From Varanus komodoensis (Eukaryota; Chordata; Lepidosauria; Squamata; Varanidae): a stretch of 64,000 bases of DNA. Shown here piece by piece: positions 24,284 to 35,412 of this stretch (position 1 is its first letter; each line of letters opens with the position of its first letter). Location: contig NW_025335568.1 in the NCBI RefSeq assembly GCF_004798865.1, positions 53,361,486-53,425,485 of the forward strand, written 5' to 3'. The translations under genes were made by a program, and so were the position numbers. The notes under the pieces were generated by a model, which searched no databases, was not told the DNA's origin, and saw only the letters and a program-made list of their open reading frames with translations.

Positions 24284-24625
24284 GGGATCCATCAGATTCC
24301 CTGGGCTTGGATCCCTAAACTCCAGACCACTTTCTCATGGCACTGAGTCTGACTCCCTGGTGAGTGGGACAAGTCCTGGCATGTTGCTCACCGGGAGCTG
24401 AATCCTGCGCAGCTGCTGTGCAAAAGGCATCCCTCTTTCGAACACACGGTGTACAGATTTTATTTGTACGGCACAAGGTGCTGACGAAGGTTGCCAGTTG
24501 TGCAGCCGGCTTCCATGAGCATCCACGGAGCTGTTTTCAGCTCAGCTATTTGCTAAGACAGGGATGAGTATGAGCAGAGGTCTGCAAGCAGAAGAGGGAG
24601 GGACCACAAGATCATTAGAACCCCA
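24284..24625 (+). repeat. Unclassified interspersed repeat R1, copy B
   Basis: It begins gggatccatcagattccctg and shares 'ttccctgggcttgg' with copy C. It shares 'gaggtctgcaagcagaagag' with copy A (in A: gaagcctgcaggctgaagag). The central part (ggcatccctctttcgaacac) matches copy A's 'ggcatccctcttccatgcgc'. There is no coding potential. An L2 3' tail follows about 120 bases to the right. Confidence 0.6.
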
Positions 24626-24741
24626 CCCAGAACAAGACTGGTCAAGCCATTGTAGAACCAGGATGAATCCTTCCTGGGTGATATGGCTAAGTGTCTGTCC
24701 ACAGAATGCAGGGCCAGCATGGATGCCAATGCAGCAATTCT

Positions 24742-24818
24742 TGTTGTAAGTCGCCCCGAGGCTTCGGCGAATGGGGGGGCATAGAAGTTTACTAAATAAA
24801 TAAATTAATAAATAGAAA
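24742..24818 (+). mobile_element. L2-type LINE 3' tail
   Basis: The end 'gttgtaagtcgccccgaggc', followed by a run of 'aaataaat' units, is the usual 3' end of an L2 element or an L2-tailed SINE. The 5' limit is not clear. Confidence 0.6.
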
Positions 24819-26165
24819 TAAGTAGCAGGTAGTGGTGCAGATGAAGAGCATGCAAATCATCTCACTGCTCATAGGCCGCATTAGTGCTAACTCAGAGCCT
24901 TAGGTCTGGGCCAGGAAGGGTGGGCCGAACAGGCCGAGCTTGTGGTTCACCAGGCCAGCCAGCTCTTTGGCATCACACGGGCTTCCACACTCCTTTTCCT
25001 ACCAGGTAGTCAGGCCACCATGGTGGCCAGGATGCCACTGCCCTCGTCATGAAGAGCAAGTTCAATTACCTCATAGTCAAATGACACATTATGTAACAGA
25101 AATGGAGAGTCGGCTTTGTTTGCATTATCATGTAAGCGAACAGGAACCTGATTTTGATTGGACCACTGTGCACCAGGAGGGCAGCATTGGGTTTTTCCCA
25201 CCCCTACATACATGTGGGCACACGCTGAAATTCACTGATGGAGAAGTGGGGTGAGGCTGGCTTAAAAAAAGAAGAGGCTCTGCTGGTGTCCGTGGAGGCT
25301 GTTTGTAACCTTTCCTCATGGTGGGGCAGGAGCTTTAATTTTCCACTCTCAGTGCTTAGTGTTCTCTATCCAGATTGGGGCTCTGTACACTTTCATTAGA
25401 GTAAAGAAACGGCTAACCTTCAATTGCATGCAGCCAGTTCAGCGTAATATGTAGCATCGGGCACAAAGATGGTGGTCCTGAAGTTGGTTGAAGGCTCCAG
25501 GCTAGTTCATGGGAAGGCTTTGAAGCTTCACACTGAAAAGATGAGTCCTGCTTGGGTGTTATCAGCCAAGCTCACTGGCCACTGGGTTGCCTGGAAGCCT
25601 GGTCCCTCATATATCGCTGGCCTGTTCAAACAGGTGGATAGCCCTGGCAAAGCACCTGGTATGTCTTTCCAATTATCCTTACAGAAGTTCTGGATTCAAA
25701 CTTCATTTTGTAAATGACTTTATATGACCTGGATTAAGTTCGCATCTCTACTTGTAAACTCAAAAGTCGTATGTAGAGCAGAATGTTTCTAGGTCATCAC
25801 TGCTTCTAGTTCAGGCTAGGTTGGCATTCCTGTGCGCTGAAGCAGCCAGCAACTGCAGAGACTTCCAACAATGTGGGAAGCATCAAGCAAGCAAGTGTGC
25901 CTGTTCTCACAGATTTTGCGTCCAGTTTTCTGATGGCTTATCCTATTGTTGACAAACAACCTTTTTGAGTGTCTCACATGCACACAGTTAATCCATGAAA
26001 ATGACTTATTCCAACTGTGCTAAATCCTGCCTTTTGATCCAGAAGAGCTATCTCCTTGGTTTACTTTCCTTTTTTGGTAAATGGTTTTGGTAAAGACCTT
26101 GGGAAACAATAGAGGGTCTAAAATATATGGTCAGCCCATGGTTCCCAAAGGTGGGTCTGCAATTG

Positions 26166-26233
26166 CTGTTGGACTTGATCACTGCCATCCCTGACCAGTG
26201 GGAAAAGCTGTTTGAGGATGATAGGAGTTGCAA
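26166..26233. repeat. Palindromic 'acaactccca' repeat, diverged copy
   Basis: Opposed arms 'gttggacttgatcactgcca' and 'gatgataggagttgcaa' enclose 'ccctgaccagtggg'. This fits the same family as 14356, but it is degenerate. Confidence 0.4.
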
Positions 26234-26490
26234 ATATATAACATCTGGAAATCAAGGTTGGAAGCCATTGCCTAGAATTTTCCACTTTTGACCACAGATT
26301 TAACTATGGAAGAAGGATAAGCTGGTGATACCAGGGGTTTGAGAAAGTCTGGAAACTCAGAAGACTAGTCTATGTTCAAAAATTTGTTTTTAAGGTACAT
26401 GGGACTCTCTTCTGCAATTTGACTGGGGTCAATTTAAAAGGGTAGTTTCCAGCTGCCTGCAGCTTCTTCCCTACGTTTGTACCCCTACCA

Positions 26491-26567
26491 GACTTCTCCA
26501 ATGGTCATGCTGGATGATGGGAGTTGTGGCCCCCAAGGGTAGGTGCCACCTTGGGAAAGGCTATCCC
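26491..26567. repeat. Palindromic 'acaactccca' repeat, partial copy
   Basis: The phrase 'tggatgatgggagttgtggc', followed by 'gccaccttgggaaaggct', matches one arm and the flank of the family. Confidence 0.45.
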
Positions 26568-29279
26568 AGATGGTGCATCAGCAGGCATCATCCACACCTG
26601 CCTCTGTACTTTCCCCTGGGTGCTATAGAGTGACCAGTGGTCCAGGGAAGAGCTGCTAGGAGAAGATGAGTGGAAGGAAAGGGCCATATGGAATGGGTGC
26701 TGGCCACTGCATGCGAGAGGTTAATACTGCTGAGAGGTAATAACAAAGAATTGTTCTGCTCTAGCACACTCGATACACATCTGGAATGTCTTCTTTACCC
26801 TGATTATTTAGTTGGTCCCAATGCAACACATCACCTGGTCGTATCCCTCCTGGTCTCACTGCAGGGGGCACATAGATAGCGCTGTGGTGCTGAAAGGGGA
26901 TGTCATGGGAGAGCTGGACTTGATCCTTGCACTGGACTGGGAAGCGTGAGCAGCCCCCTTTTTTTAATTGCTCTGAAAAACATGGGAAGAGATCGCCACA
27001 GGGTGTGGACCTCAAGTGCTCCTGGGCCAGCCCACTGGTTGATGAAAGGCCCAGCTCTTCTTTGGACCAGAAGCTGGAGCATACCGTCTTGTAGGACTAT
27101 GCAGGCTGCCCTCCTCAGTGGATGGGGTTTCCTTCAAGAAGGACTGCTGAGAAGGAACTTGGGAAACTGCCGTCCTTTGGGAGAAGAGCCTGGGCTTGAG
27201 GGGTGGATGTCACACCATCTCCAGGGTTCATTTTGCCTGGGAGAGGAGCCACCCATATAAGGGGAGGCCAGTGTGTGTCCTGCTGGGAATGGCTTTCCAG
27301 ATGCAGCCCCTGTCTGGTGTTCCCTAGTAATGTGGATAGGCCAGCTTTTGGGAAAGTCATTGCAACACACAGTTGTGAGGGGGTTAGGCCTAGGGCATTA
27401 GTGGACGAGAGCAAGGAAGGCAGAATGGAAGGCAGCGTTCCTTCAGGAGAAAATCTCCTTCTTTAACTGCCAGAGTGACCCCCCAGGCAAAAAGTGATCT
27501 GAAAGGCTGGGGGGGGGGGAATTCTTTGGCTGAAACAAAAGGCACGGCAAAACGGAGTGGCACCTGTGAGGACCAGGGAAGGCAGATGGGAGTGCAGAGG
27601 GCAGGCAGGGAGCAGACAGCTCCACAGCCTACTTCCCACTGCTGGAAAACAGCAATGATAACGGACATCTTGAGGAAAGCAGGGAAGACAGAGTGGGGTG
27701 GGAGTGAGAGCAGCCTGTTGGAACAAGCAGGCAGAAAAGCATCCCTTACCAGGCAGAGCACGAGGGTAGAACTGGACGGCTGGAGCAGCTTCCCACAGTT
27801 GCTGCTCTTTCCAGGAGGCTTCGTGGTAATTGTCTTCCCAGGCTGTGGAAACCACGATGCTGGGTTCAGGTGTCCCAAGGAGCCATTGTGGCATGAAGAA
27901 ATCATAGAACCAACCACGGTTTCTTAATATGATTTCTAACAATCAGACATAGCATGCTGAACTATGAAGACCGGGTTCAGATGACACAAGAGCCAAACAA
28001 TGGTAAAAAGCCACTGTCTGGCATCCATAGGACTGTTACCTGGAGGAGTTGAGCATTTGAAAGGAACATTCAAAGGGGGTTCCTTCAGTTACCCCGTACT
28101 CTGCAAAATTGCCATGCATGCAAACAAGCATTGTGAAAACTAAATAAAAGCGATGCATTCTCACAAGATGGGCAGAATACACAACTGCTGGGAGGGATGT
28201 GGTGAGAAGTAGTGGGTTGACTTTCAGACGTGGACTCAAAATGACCAGACAAAACTCTGGCTTCTTGTAGTCACTATATTTGTCTCTTCCCTTCAGCAGC
28301 CGTTATATATAGCGAGAACAGCATTTCCCTAAGGGCAGGAGAATAGCAATGTTGCCATCCCTTTGTACAGGGCAGCTCGACCAGTGCACGTGTTAACCTA
28401 TAACAGCACATTCCTTCTAAAAGCATCATCCCCCACACAAATAGAATAAATAGCAAAGAGATGTGCCAGGGAGAGTGACTTTCATTTGGTTCCAGCCAAG
28501 ATGAGCTGTTACAATATTTCATGAATCAACCACATTCCCTTTCCTGAGGAAGTTACAGCAACTTGTGCTTTTGTGAAGGCTCCAGTGGGTACATCACGCC
28601 ACAGTCCTGGCCCAGTGCAGAAGTCACAGGCCCAGTTCTCACATAGTGAGAATGTCATGAATGAGCCAGTGCTCTTGTTCACACTGCTTATCTGCTCCTC
28701 CTGCCAAGTGGTTGAGAACAATCTGTGAGCCTGGAGCTCCAAGGTTTCTATGGCTTGGCATGGGAGAGCCCAGGAGCAGTGCTAAGCACCAGAAAGAGCA
28801 GTGGCTTAGGCCCACAGGACACAAATATGTCCAGAAGGCCTAGTGGGGACTGTGACCTTGAGATAAGTGACTTAGCTGCACTCATCATTGTGCCTTGGCA
28901 TGGCCCACATTCCCAGCCACCGCCCCACATCTGTTTTCCTTCAGATTCTGATTCTGATTCCACTGAAGTCCAGCAGCAGTCCTTGGATACAAACAGCCAA
29001 AGCAGCCCTCTCTCTCACTCCCAACATGGGAACTCTCCATGCACACATGCCATGATCCCATCCCATGATACATGAAGTAAAGGTCTCTATTCTAATTCTA
29101 CATTTCCAAGCATATTATTAAGGTTGAGCTTCAGGTTGGTTTCCAGTCCTCTCCTTCAGGGTAATGGGTTGCCACATGGGCCAGGGTCCTGGATCTCTGC
29201 ACCCTTTCTCTGTAACTGCACCTTGAGTTCAAGAACCCTGATCTCCATTGCGTCCAGCTACTCTGTAAAGAGGTTTTAA

Positions 29280-29780
29280 CAGCTTTGAAATGTTTAAATG
29301 ATTTGGGTAATTTTGAATGATGAAAAGTTCCTTGTCAATAGGATATATTTTCTAATGATCATGAATGCATTTCCATTTGTACAGTTAAAGTCCAAGGAAA
29401 AGAAAGCACCTCTTTACATTGTCATTGTACAAATGGAAATCACAGATTAGTCTCATTCAACATAAAGCCCTTGTATTGAAATGAAAGCTTTCACTTAAGA
29501 TAACCTTTCTTCTAAAAACTGCAGGGACTTTTATCCTTCCTAATGCTATGAAAATGCCATTTCCTTTGCATTGTTGGCCTGTGATTCGTAAAATTGCTTG
29601 ATAACTTTATTTTTGACCTTGAAACCCAATTTAACAGCATGTGCTAGTAATTCAACACTGAACTCAAAATAAATTATGCACATTAAATAAGATTTGCAAT
29701 TATTTCTTTGCTTTTTCCAGTTTATTCCCCTTGCATAATGCTTAAGCAAGAGACTCTATAGATCTTAGTTTTTTATTAGG
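29280..29780. other. AT-rich, repeat-free stretch; candidate conserved non-coding element
   Basis: This half-kilobase has no recognisable repeat or coding frame, is AT-rich and almost lacks CpG. It holds many short homeobox-like 'taat' and 'attta' words and a perfect 15-bp inverted repeat (arms 29369-29383 and 29426-29440). That texture is common in vertebrate conserved non-coding elements, but conservation cannot be judged from a single sequence. Confidence 0.25.
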
Positions 29781-30699
29781 ATTAAGACTTATATCAGCAT
29801 TATCCAAATGTTTCTTGACTAGATGGCTGGTTTCCTTGAGGGCACCTCTGACATTCTAGAAGCTCCTCCACTCAGACTGTTGCCTGGATCCTGACCACTC
29901 TTGCCCTCAGATGATTCCACACTGGATGGACATCTCTGTCCTTGACTGCTTTGCTAGATTTCTCCCCTCAGCTGCTTAGCACTGGCTCAGCCGAAACAGG
30001 ATACATGCTTAGGTCAGCCCAAGAATGTTGATGCCCAAGGCAAAGGACAAGATGGCCCTCCCTCCTTTCACATACAGAAGCTGTTTCGAAAGGGGGCTGA
30101 GTCTTAGTTCAACACTACCGTAATGGATAAGCAACCTCCACATAGCAAAGGGCTGTAGGATGGTTTGGGTGGTGTAGGTTCACAAGGTGATACATTTTTC
30201 TGCCCCCCAGTCTTGCTTTCTGCCTTCTAAACTTATTGATGCTGGAGATCCTTTGCCTGAAGCAAAGGGTAAGATGAGTCTTCCACGCATGTCTCTAGCT
30301 GGTGGAGGTTACACAGGGCTGACTGCATGGCACACCTTTCTGGGCAGCCTTTGTTGCCCCTGCAGCATCGGGCTAATGGTGGGCTGCCTTTTTGTGGCTG
30401 TTGTCAAATAATAGGGCAGCCTTCCCAGCCTCTTGCCCTCCAGTTCTGTTGGCCCACAACTTCCAGTTTCCCTACAAATGGATACAGGCCAACACATCTG
30501 GGAAGCAAGAATGGGAAGGCTGCACTAGAGAGTAAAAACCCCTTTCTGGTCTACTGCAAGTCACTCAGAGATCCACTAGAAGACGCAACTCGACTCTCAA
30601 CACATCTCTAATGCAGGGTCTGTGCTTGTACTCTGCTCTAAACCATCCTATCATTGTATTGCTCAGGTTTAGGAATTCTTTATTCTGCTCTTAGTTTAG
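29781..30699. other. Unassigned stretch
   Basis: No gene or named repeat was recognised. Confidence 0.35.
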
Positions 30700-30835
30700 A
30701 ACATTTTCACATGCTGCTTTTAGTCTTCATCTAAGGGTTATTTATTTAATCACATAAATTATAATCCACTTTGAGAAACCTTTGAACTGAATGGCGGTAT
30801 ACACTCTTCCAGTGTGCAGATTTTAATTTTATTTT
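30700..30835 (+). mobile_element. L2-type LINE 3' tail, diverged
   Basis: The wording 'aatccactttgagaaacctt' and 'gaatggcggtatacac' matches the L2 3'UTR (the '..gggcggtatataaat..' ending) on the plus strand. There is no ORF remnant. Confidence 0.45.
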
Positions 30836-31870
30836 ATTGATGGATTTCCACCACTATTTTGAGTGAGAAGGCAAGCGGAGACTGGAAGCACATGGATCCC
30901 CCATGGCATATTGATCATATCTATGCCCAGTGTAGCATGTTTATGCAGATCGGTTGCCTCAGCACCTCAGGGATTGTGCATCGTTGCCCTCAGTGCTGTG
31001 CTGTTTTTCTCTTACACACGCACAATGCAAGTGCTGTTGTTTATAACTTTCAAAAAGTGCTGCTTTGTACAGTAATTTCCAGTAAAATAATGGAAGGTAA
31101 GAACTGAAGGATTAGTAGATTTTTGTCAGGAATCTCTTGTTAGAAAGAGGCAAAGAGAAATAATCTCCTGGGAAAGTTTCTTCCATTTTCCCTTCCTTTT
31201 CTTTCTCCTCTCTTTCTTTCTCCATCTGGTTTTTTCTTTGATTTGTCTTCTTTTTAAAGTTTCCCATCTTATTGTCTTTAAATAAGATTGCAATTCTGGG
31301 ATGGTTGTCAGAGGTTTGGATTTATTTGGCCATTAGAATTAAAGTGGTTCCCAAAAAAATGTCTTTTTATAAACTTGGGTAAGATCAAGCATAATGCTCT
31401 CATTTCAGTTTATTAAATCTGAATCAGAAGATGTGTTCCCCTAAGTCTCAAGAGATGACAAGAATCCGGAGGTCTGTGTACTTGGTGCTGGAAAAAAGCC
31501 ATATCAATAAAAGGGGATTAAGTAAGGCTTTTCCTTTTTAAAGGTTTCAGAGAAGATGAAGCAGGAGTCTTCAGTCAGATGCTCAAGCCAAATAAGATAA
31601 CTCATTGCATATAATATCACCATCCCTATATAATTTCATCAGAAAGAGTTAAGATTACTCCAGATTCTCCTGAAATTATCCTGGGTCATTTAGTAGAAAT
31701 TCATGTTGTGCCTCAAAAACTCCTACCAGACGTTTCCACAAAAATTCTGAAAGGAACTAATGCTCCTTTATTTATTTAGGGTTTTTCTATTTCTGTCCCA
31801 ACCTTTTTCCATCTGGGAATTCAAAGTCACAGAAGTACAATTACCGATCCAGGCACTTATTAGATATATA
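30836..31870. other. Unassigned stretch with a possible SINE tail
   Basis: This is mostly unrecognised sequence. From about 31767 (ttatttatttagggtttttc) there may be a minus-strand CORE-SINE or L2 tail into which the element at 31871 was inserted. Confidence 0.3.
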
Positions 31871-32608
31871 CAGTGGTACCTTGGCTCAAAAACACCTTGG
31901 TTCACAACCAAATCGGGTCGCGAACAAAAAATTCATGAAAATTTTGACTTGGGTCGCAAACTCCGCATTGGGTGGTGACCAAGATTGCGGCCATCTCCCC
32001 CCCCCCCCCCCCCCCCCGAATGGGGAGATGGCCATGATCCCAGTTGCGTTCGTGCAGGGAAGACGTGTGTGACCACGGGGGTGCTCCTGCAGGAAAGACA
32101 GGCGCAATCTCGGCCATCTCCCCCTCCCCAACCTGCACAATCGTGGCCAACTCCCCACCCCACCCCTGAGTGACTATACAAAAAGCAAGTGACTACAGAC
32201 AGATGTTTCACCAAAATTGACCCTGCAGCAAAGAGACAAAGAGAGGAAACCCCTGAAAGAGACCTCCCCAATGTCCTTATGGAGGGGGACTCTCCCTCAA
32301 AACAATAATCTCCCCACCACTCCACAGGTTAGTGTTCTCCACTGTACTGTACAGTACTTTGTCACTTTGTCACTTTGTTTCAAATTTTTCTGATTAAAAA
32401 AAAAATAGTTACACAACGGATTAAGCTTATTTACATAGAACCTTATGGAGAAATTTGGCTTGACCCACAACCAAAACTTGGCTCACAACCACATTCGGAG
32501 GGGCCAGAATGGATTAACCTTATTTACATTGAACCTTATGGGGCAATTTGACTTGGGTCACAACCAGAGTCGTGCAACGGATTAAGTTCGTGAGCCAAGG
32601 TACCACTG
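31871..32608. mobile_element. Non-autonomous pogo/Tigger-like DNA transposon (MITE), apparently full length
   Basis: The element is bounded by inverted ends cagtggtaccttggctca and tgagccaaggtaccactg, and it is flanked on both sides by TA, the target duplication of Tc1/mariner-superfamily elements; CAG termini fit the pogo/Tigger branch. It is 738 bp long and encodes no transposase. The subterminal sequence is repeated internally: 'aaccttatgg' with 'ggattaa' and 'cacaacc' occurs twice at the right end, and 'acttgggtcgcaaac' occurs at the left. It includes a run of 21 C (31997-32017) flanked by the complementary words ggccatctc and gagatggcc. It would need a related transposase in trans. Confidence 0.85.
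31997..32017. repeat. Poly-C run (21 C) between complementary words
   Basis: Twenty-one C residues lie inside the Tigger-like element. The bases on either side, ggccatctc on the left and gagatggcc on the right, are reverse complements, so the run is the loop side of a small inverted repeat. The true length may be unreliable in sequencing. Confidence 0.9.
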
Positions 32609-32717
32609 TACTTGCTTAGCTTTAGTTGGCAGTAACAAGTTTCTTCACAGCATGCCTACTCAAGTCTCTAAGCAACATCAGTTACTCCATGACAGTTGTC
32701 CCTTTTTCCGTAACCAT

Positions 32718-32958
32718 ATTGATTTATTTTTATTTTTCATTGCATTCATCTCCTGCCTTTTGCAACAAAGTCAGGCCAGCTAACATGATTGCATCCTCTC
32801 CATTTAAGCCTCATAGTATATCTGAGAGTCCAAAGGACTGGCCCAAAGTCATCTTGTGACCTTCATGGCTGATTAAAAAGGCAGGATATAAGTCTAATAA
32901 ATGAATAAATAAAACCAGGATCCCCTGTGCCCCAGTCCACCATTCTAAGCCCTACACG
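32718..32958 (-). mobile_element. CORE/MIR-like tRNA-derived SINE with an intrusion
   Basis: On the minus strand, the pol III head is at the right (complement of 'ccagtccaccattctaagcc', the A-box region, and of 'ccaggatcccc' near the B-box). The core is in the middle (complement of 'ggcccaaagtcatcttgtga'), and the AT-rich tail is at the left. Between the core and the B-box there is a plus-strand piece at 32871-32913 (aggcaggatataagtctaat, then aaataaata) that looks like the 3' tail of another such element. Confidence 0.65.
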
Positions 32959-35106
32959 AGACATTTATGTACAGCATTATGAATGACCAGTTCACAGTTC
33001 CCATTGTTGATTTCTGAGAATTTATTTCACGTCGTTTAAGTGAGAGAAAACAAAGGTTCCTGCAAAATTAAAAACAAAGGGATATTAATTCCTAATGGTG
33101 AATATAATAATAAGTATAATAAATGAACAGCTAATTAAAATGCAAATCAAGTAGTATGCCAAACAAAAGAGTTCAGTTTGGCAATGCATTTCTACTTATT
33201 ATATTGTGTGTGTGTGTGTGTGTGTGTGTGTTTGTAATCATTCCAAATCATTCCATCTCATTTTCTGCTTTTTTGGATAGCTTATTTACTGGATACATTT
33301 TTAAACTATCCAGTAACTGAAGCTTTCTGAATGCACTTTGAAATGAGAATACTCTAAATACACAATGATCATGGAAGAACCCTGAACAACTGCAACGGGG
33401 GGAGTTACAGGTGTTTTGGAAGGAACTCTCTGATCTCAGAGACCCTCCCAGGTTCACTAAAAGGTGTGCATGGATTCTGTGTATGTGTGACTCACAGTTC
33501 ATGAAGAACTCACATGAGGGTGAGGACAAGTAGAAGGGAAGGAGTCCCTTCTTTGAAGTTTCTCACCCAGCAGGCTGAGAAAAGGAAGGAAGAATGGAAG
33601 GAGGAACGAACCACGGGAGGCTGCTCTGTGTTGGTTTCCCTCACCTGACCTGTTAGTATGGGGGAAAGGGTGGCATGTGATCCTTTGATGGCTTCCCAGA
33701 GGATGAAATTGGCAAGCACAGGGGATACGTACCAGCATCCAGCAAGCTCTCCCCATTGAGCCTGAACAAACTTCAGGGCTTCTGCTGGGCTCAGGGTAAC
33801 GCTGGCATAAGGATTACACCCTCAAGCAGCTGCCAAGACTCCAGCAGCCTGGCAGTTCTGACAGCCAAGCCCTGAGCTGCTGCTGCTGCTGCTGCAAGGA
33901 AACAGCTGTGGCGACAGCTGGCACTCTCTCTGAGGAAGATGGGACCACTTGAGGATTGGTTCCCTCTTGGAAGGCCCTCTCTCCCTGGTGCTCTTCCGCC
34001 ATGGCTGCAAGAAGCCCCTCCTTACTGCATTATTGAGCTAGCATTTTCGTGCAAATGTACTGAATTTGCATTTCTCTGATCTGTGCAAGAACAAGAATGC
34101 GGTGCGCCACTGCAATCCACACATTCTTGAAGTTGGTGAAGCACATAAATGTGTATATTTGGGGAAATGCCTGCATAGTCATGTTGGATAATCAGCACTG
34201 GGACCTGCCTGCAACTTGGACGGGAGTTCAGGAGACTGAATTTAGCTCCCCTGATCCCAAGTCGACAGATGCGCTGTTGGACTGAGGCCCATGAGTTAAG
34301 AGGCCCTGATAAAGCACGTGTGCGGTTGTACAGCACGGCTCCCCGCATTTTTGGATTCTCCCCGGGGATGTGGCCATCAGCTTCTGCACTCTGCAATGTG
34401 CCATCACACCATGACAAAACACAACTTACAATATCTGTGAGAGCCACTTGCTGAGGAAAAGCATGGCAACCAATCAGCCTACTACTTGTTTACCCAGAGG
34501 GCCATGGCCAAAATGATACAACCAGTAAGGAATGAGGCATAGGATTCTGCTCCAGTATTCCAGTAATAACATCGCTGAAATGTAAATGCTTACACTCTTA
34601 GGCTGACCACAAATATCCGTGGAGCTGCAACATTCAGAGAAACTTGATTGCACCCTCCGTCCCAGCAATACTTTGTCCCGTGGTGGTAGAGTTGCAGCAG
34701 CAGCAGCAGTGAGTCAACTGCAGGCAAGACATTCTTGTCCTGGAAAGAGAACATGATTTCATCACTTTCTGTCTGCTGGAAGAGTTTGTGAAATAAATCT
34801 GCTGGCACTCGCCATACGTCTTTTGCTTATCAGTTGCCTTCAGGGTAGTGGACAATATTGGGGCCGAGAAAATGGATACTCCTTAGCACGCTCAGCCAGC
34901 AAGCTAAGTCCTCTCTTTCTCCAGGTGAGTAAGAAGAAATGCATGTATGCAGGTGTGGGATGAGTGCTGCACTTTGCTAACCAATTAACATGCTCACTCT
35001 GCCTCCCACATGTCCATTGGTGAGGCTTACCAAGGTCCGCCCATTCAGTGTAGTTAACAATGGGATTTGTTTACATGTGGAGCTGAATGAGATAGACCTG
35101 TGGAGT
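32959..35106. other. Unassigned stretch
   Basis: This contains a GT microsatellite (33205-33231) and short CAG/CTG runs near 33878 and 34695. No exon or repeat family was recognised. Short Gln/Ser runs in the open frames come only from the triplet repeats. Confidence 0.4.
33205..33231. repeat. GT microsatellite
   Basis: About 13 uninterrupted GT units. Confidence 0.97.
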
Positions 35107-35119
35107 GGCAGGACTTCTG

Positions 35120-35212
35120 GCCTTCCAGATGTTGGACTGCAACTCTAATCATTCCTGACCATCTGCCATGTTGGCTGGGCCTGACTGAAGCTGGAGTCCA
35201 ACAACGACCTTA
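35120..35212. repeat. Palindromic 'acaactccca' repeat, both arms present
   Basis: Arms 'agatgttggactgcaactct' and 'gctggagtccaacaacga' are opposed around 'cattcctgacca'. This is the most complete copy of the family in the window. It directly precedes an L2 3' end. Confidence 0.55.
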
Positions 35213-35221
35213 TACTCTTTT

Positions 35222-35412
35222 CCATGCCAGGTCAAAACCTTTTTATTTAACCGGCATTTTAAAAACTAGTATTAATATAACAGTCACGTTTTATTGCTTT
35301 TATTACTTGGATTGTTTTAATGTATGTGATTTTATTGTTTGTTTTAATGTATTGATTGTGAGCTGTCCCGAGATGCCTTGCATGCATACATAAGTTTTAC
35401 ATAAATAAACAA
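35222..35412 (+). mobile_element. L2-type LINE 3' end
   Basis: It starts with 'gccaggtcaaaacctttttatt' (the last ORF2 codons, 'RQVKTFLF'). It then has a T-rich UTR with repeated 'gttttaatgta' units, 'gagctgtcccgagatgcctt' and a final 'aaataaacaaac'. It is strongly 5'-truncated. Confidence 0.75.

Larger units (their letters stand above)
24819..29279. other. Unassigned non-coding stretch
   Basis: No exon was identified. Two diverged 'gggagttgt' type repeats lie at 26166-26233 and 26491-26567. There is a G run at about 27510-27519. The segment 27830-28010 contains the wording 'gggttcagatgacacaag', which I associate with short reptile DNA elements, but I cannot delimit it. The longest open frames (150-175 codons near 27390-27940) overlap on opposite strands and show no domain. 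Confidence 0.35.

Noticed and set aside
27390-27942. Overlapping open frames of 150-175 codons on both strands
   Set aside because: Open frames in three or more registers at once point to base composition with few stop codons, not to a gene.
31997-32150. CpG island or promoter near the C run
   Set aside because: The GC-rich part lies wholly inside a DNA transposon with defined ends.
33840-33900. Polyglutamine-type coding repeat
   Set aside because: The short CTG run has no conserved coding frame around it; the Gln/Ser runs are frame-dependent artefacts.
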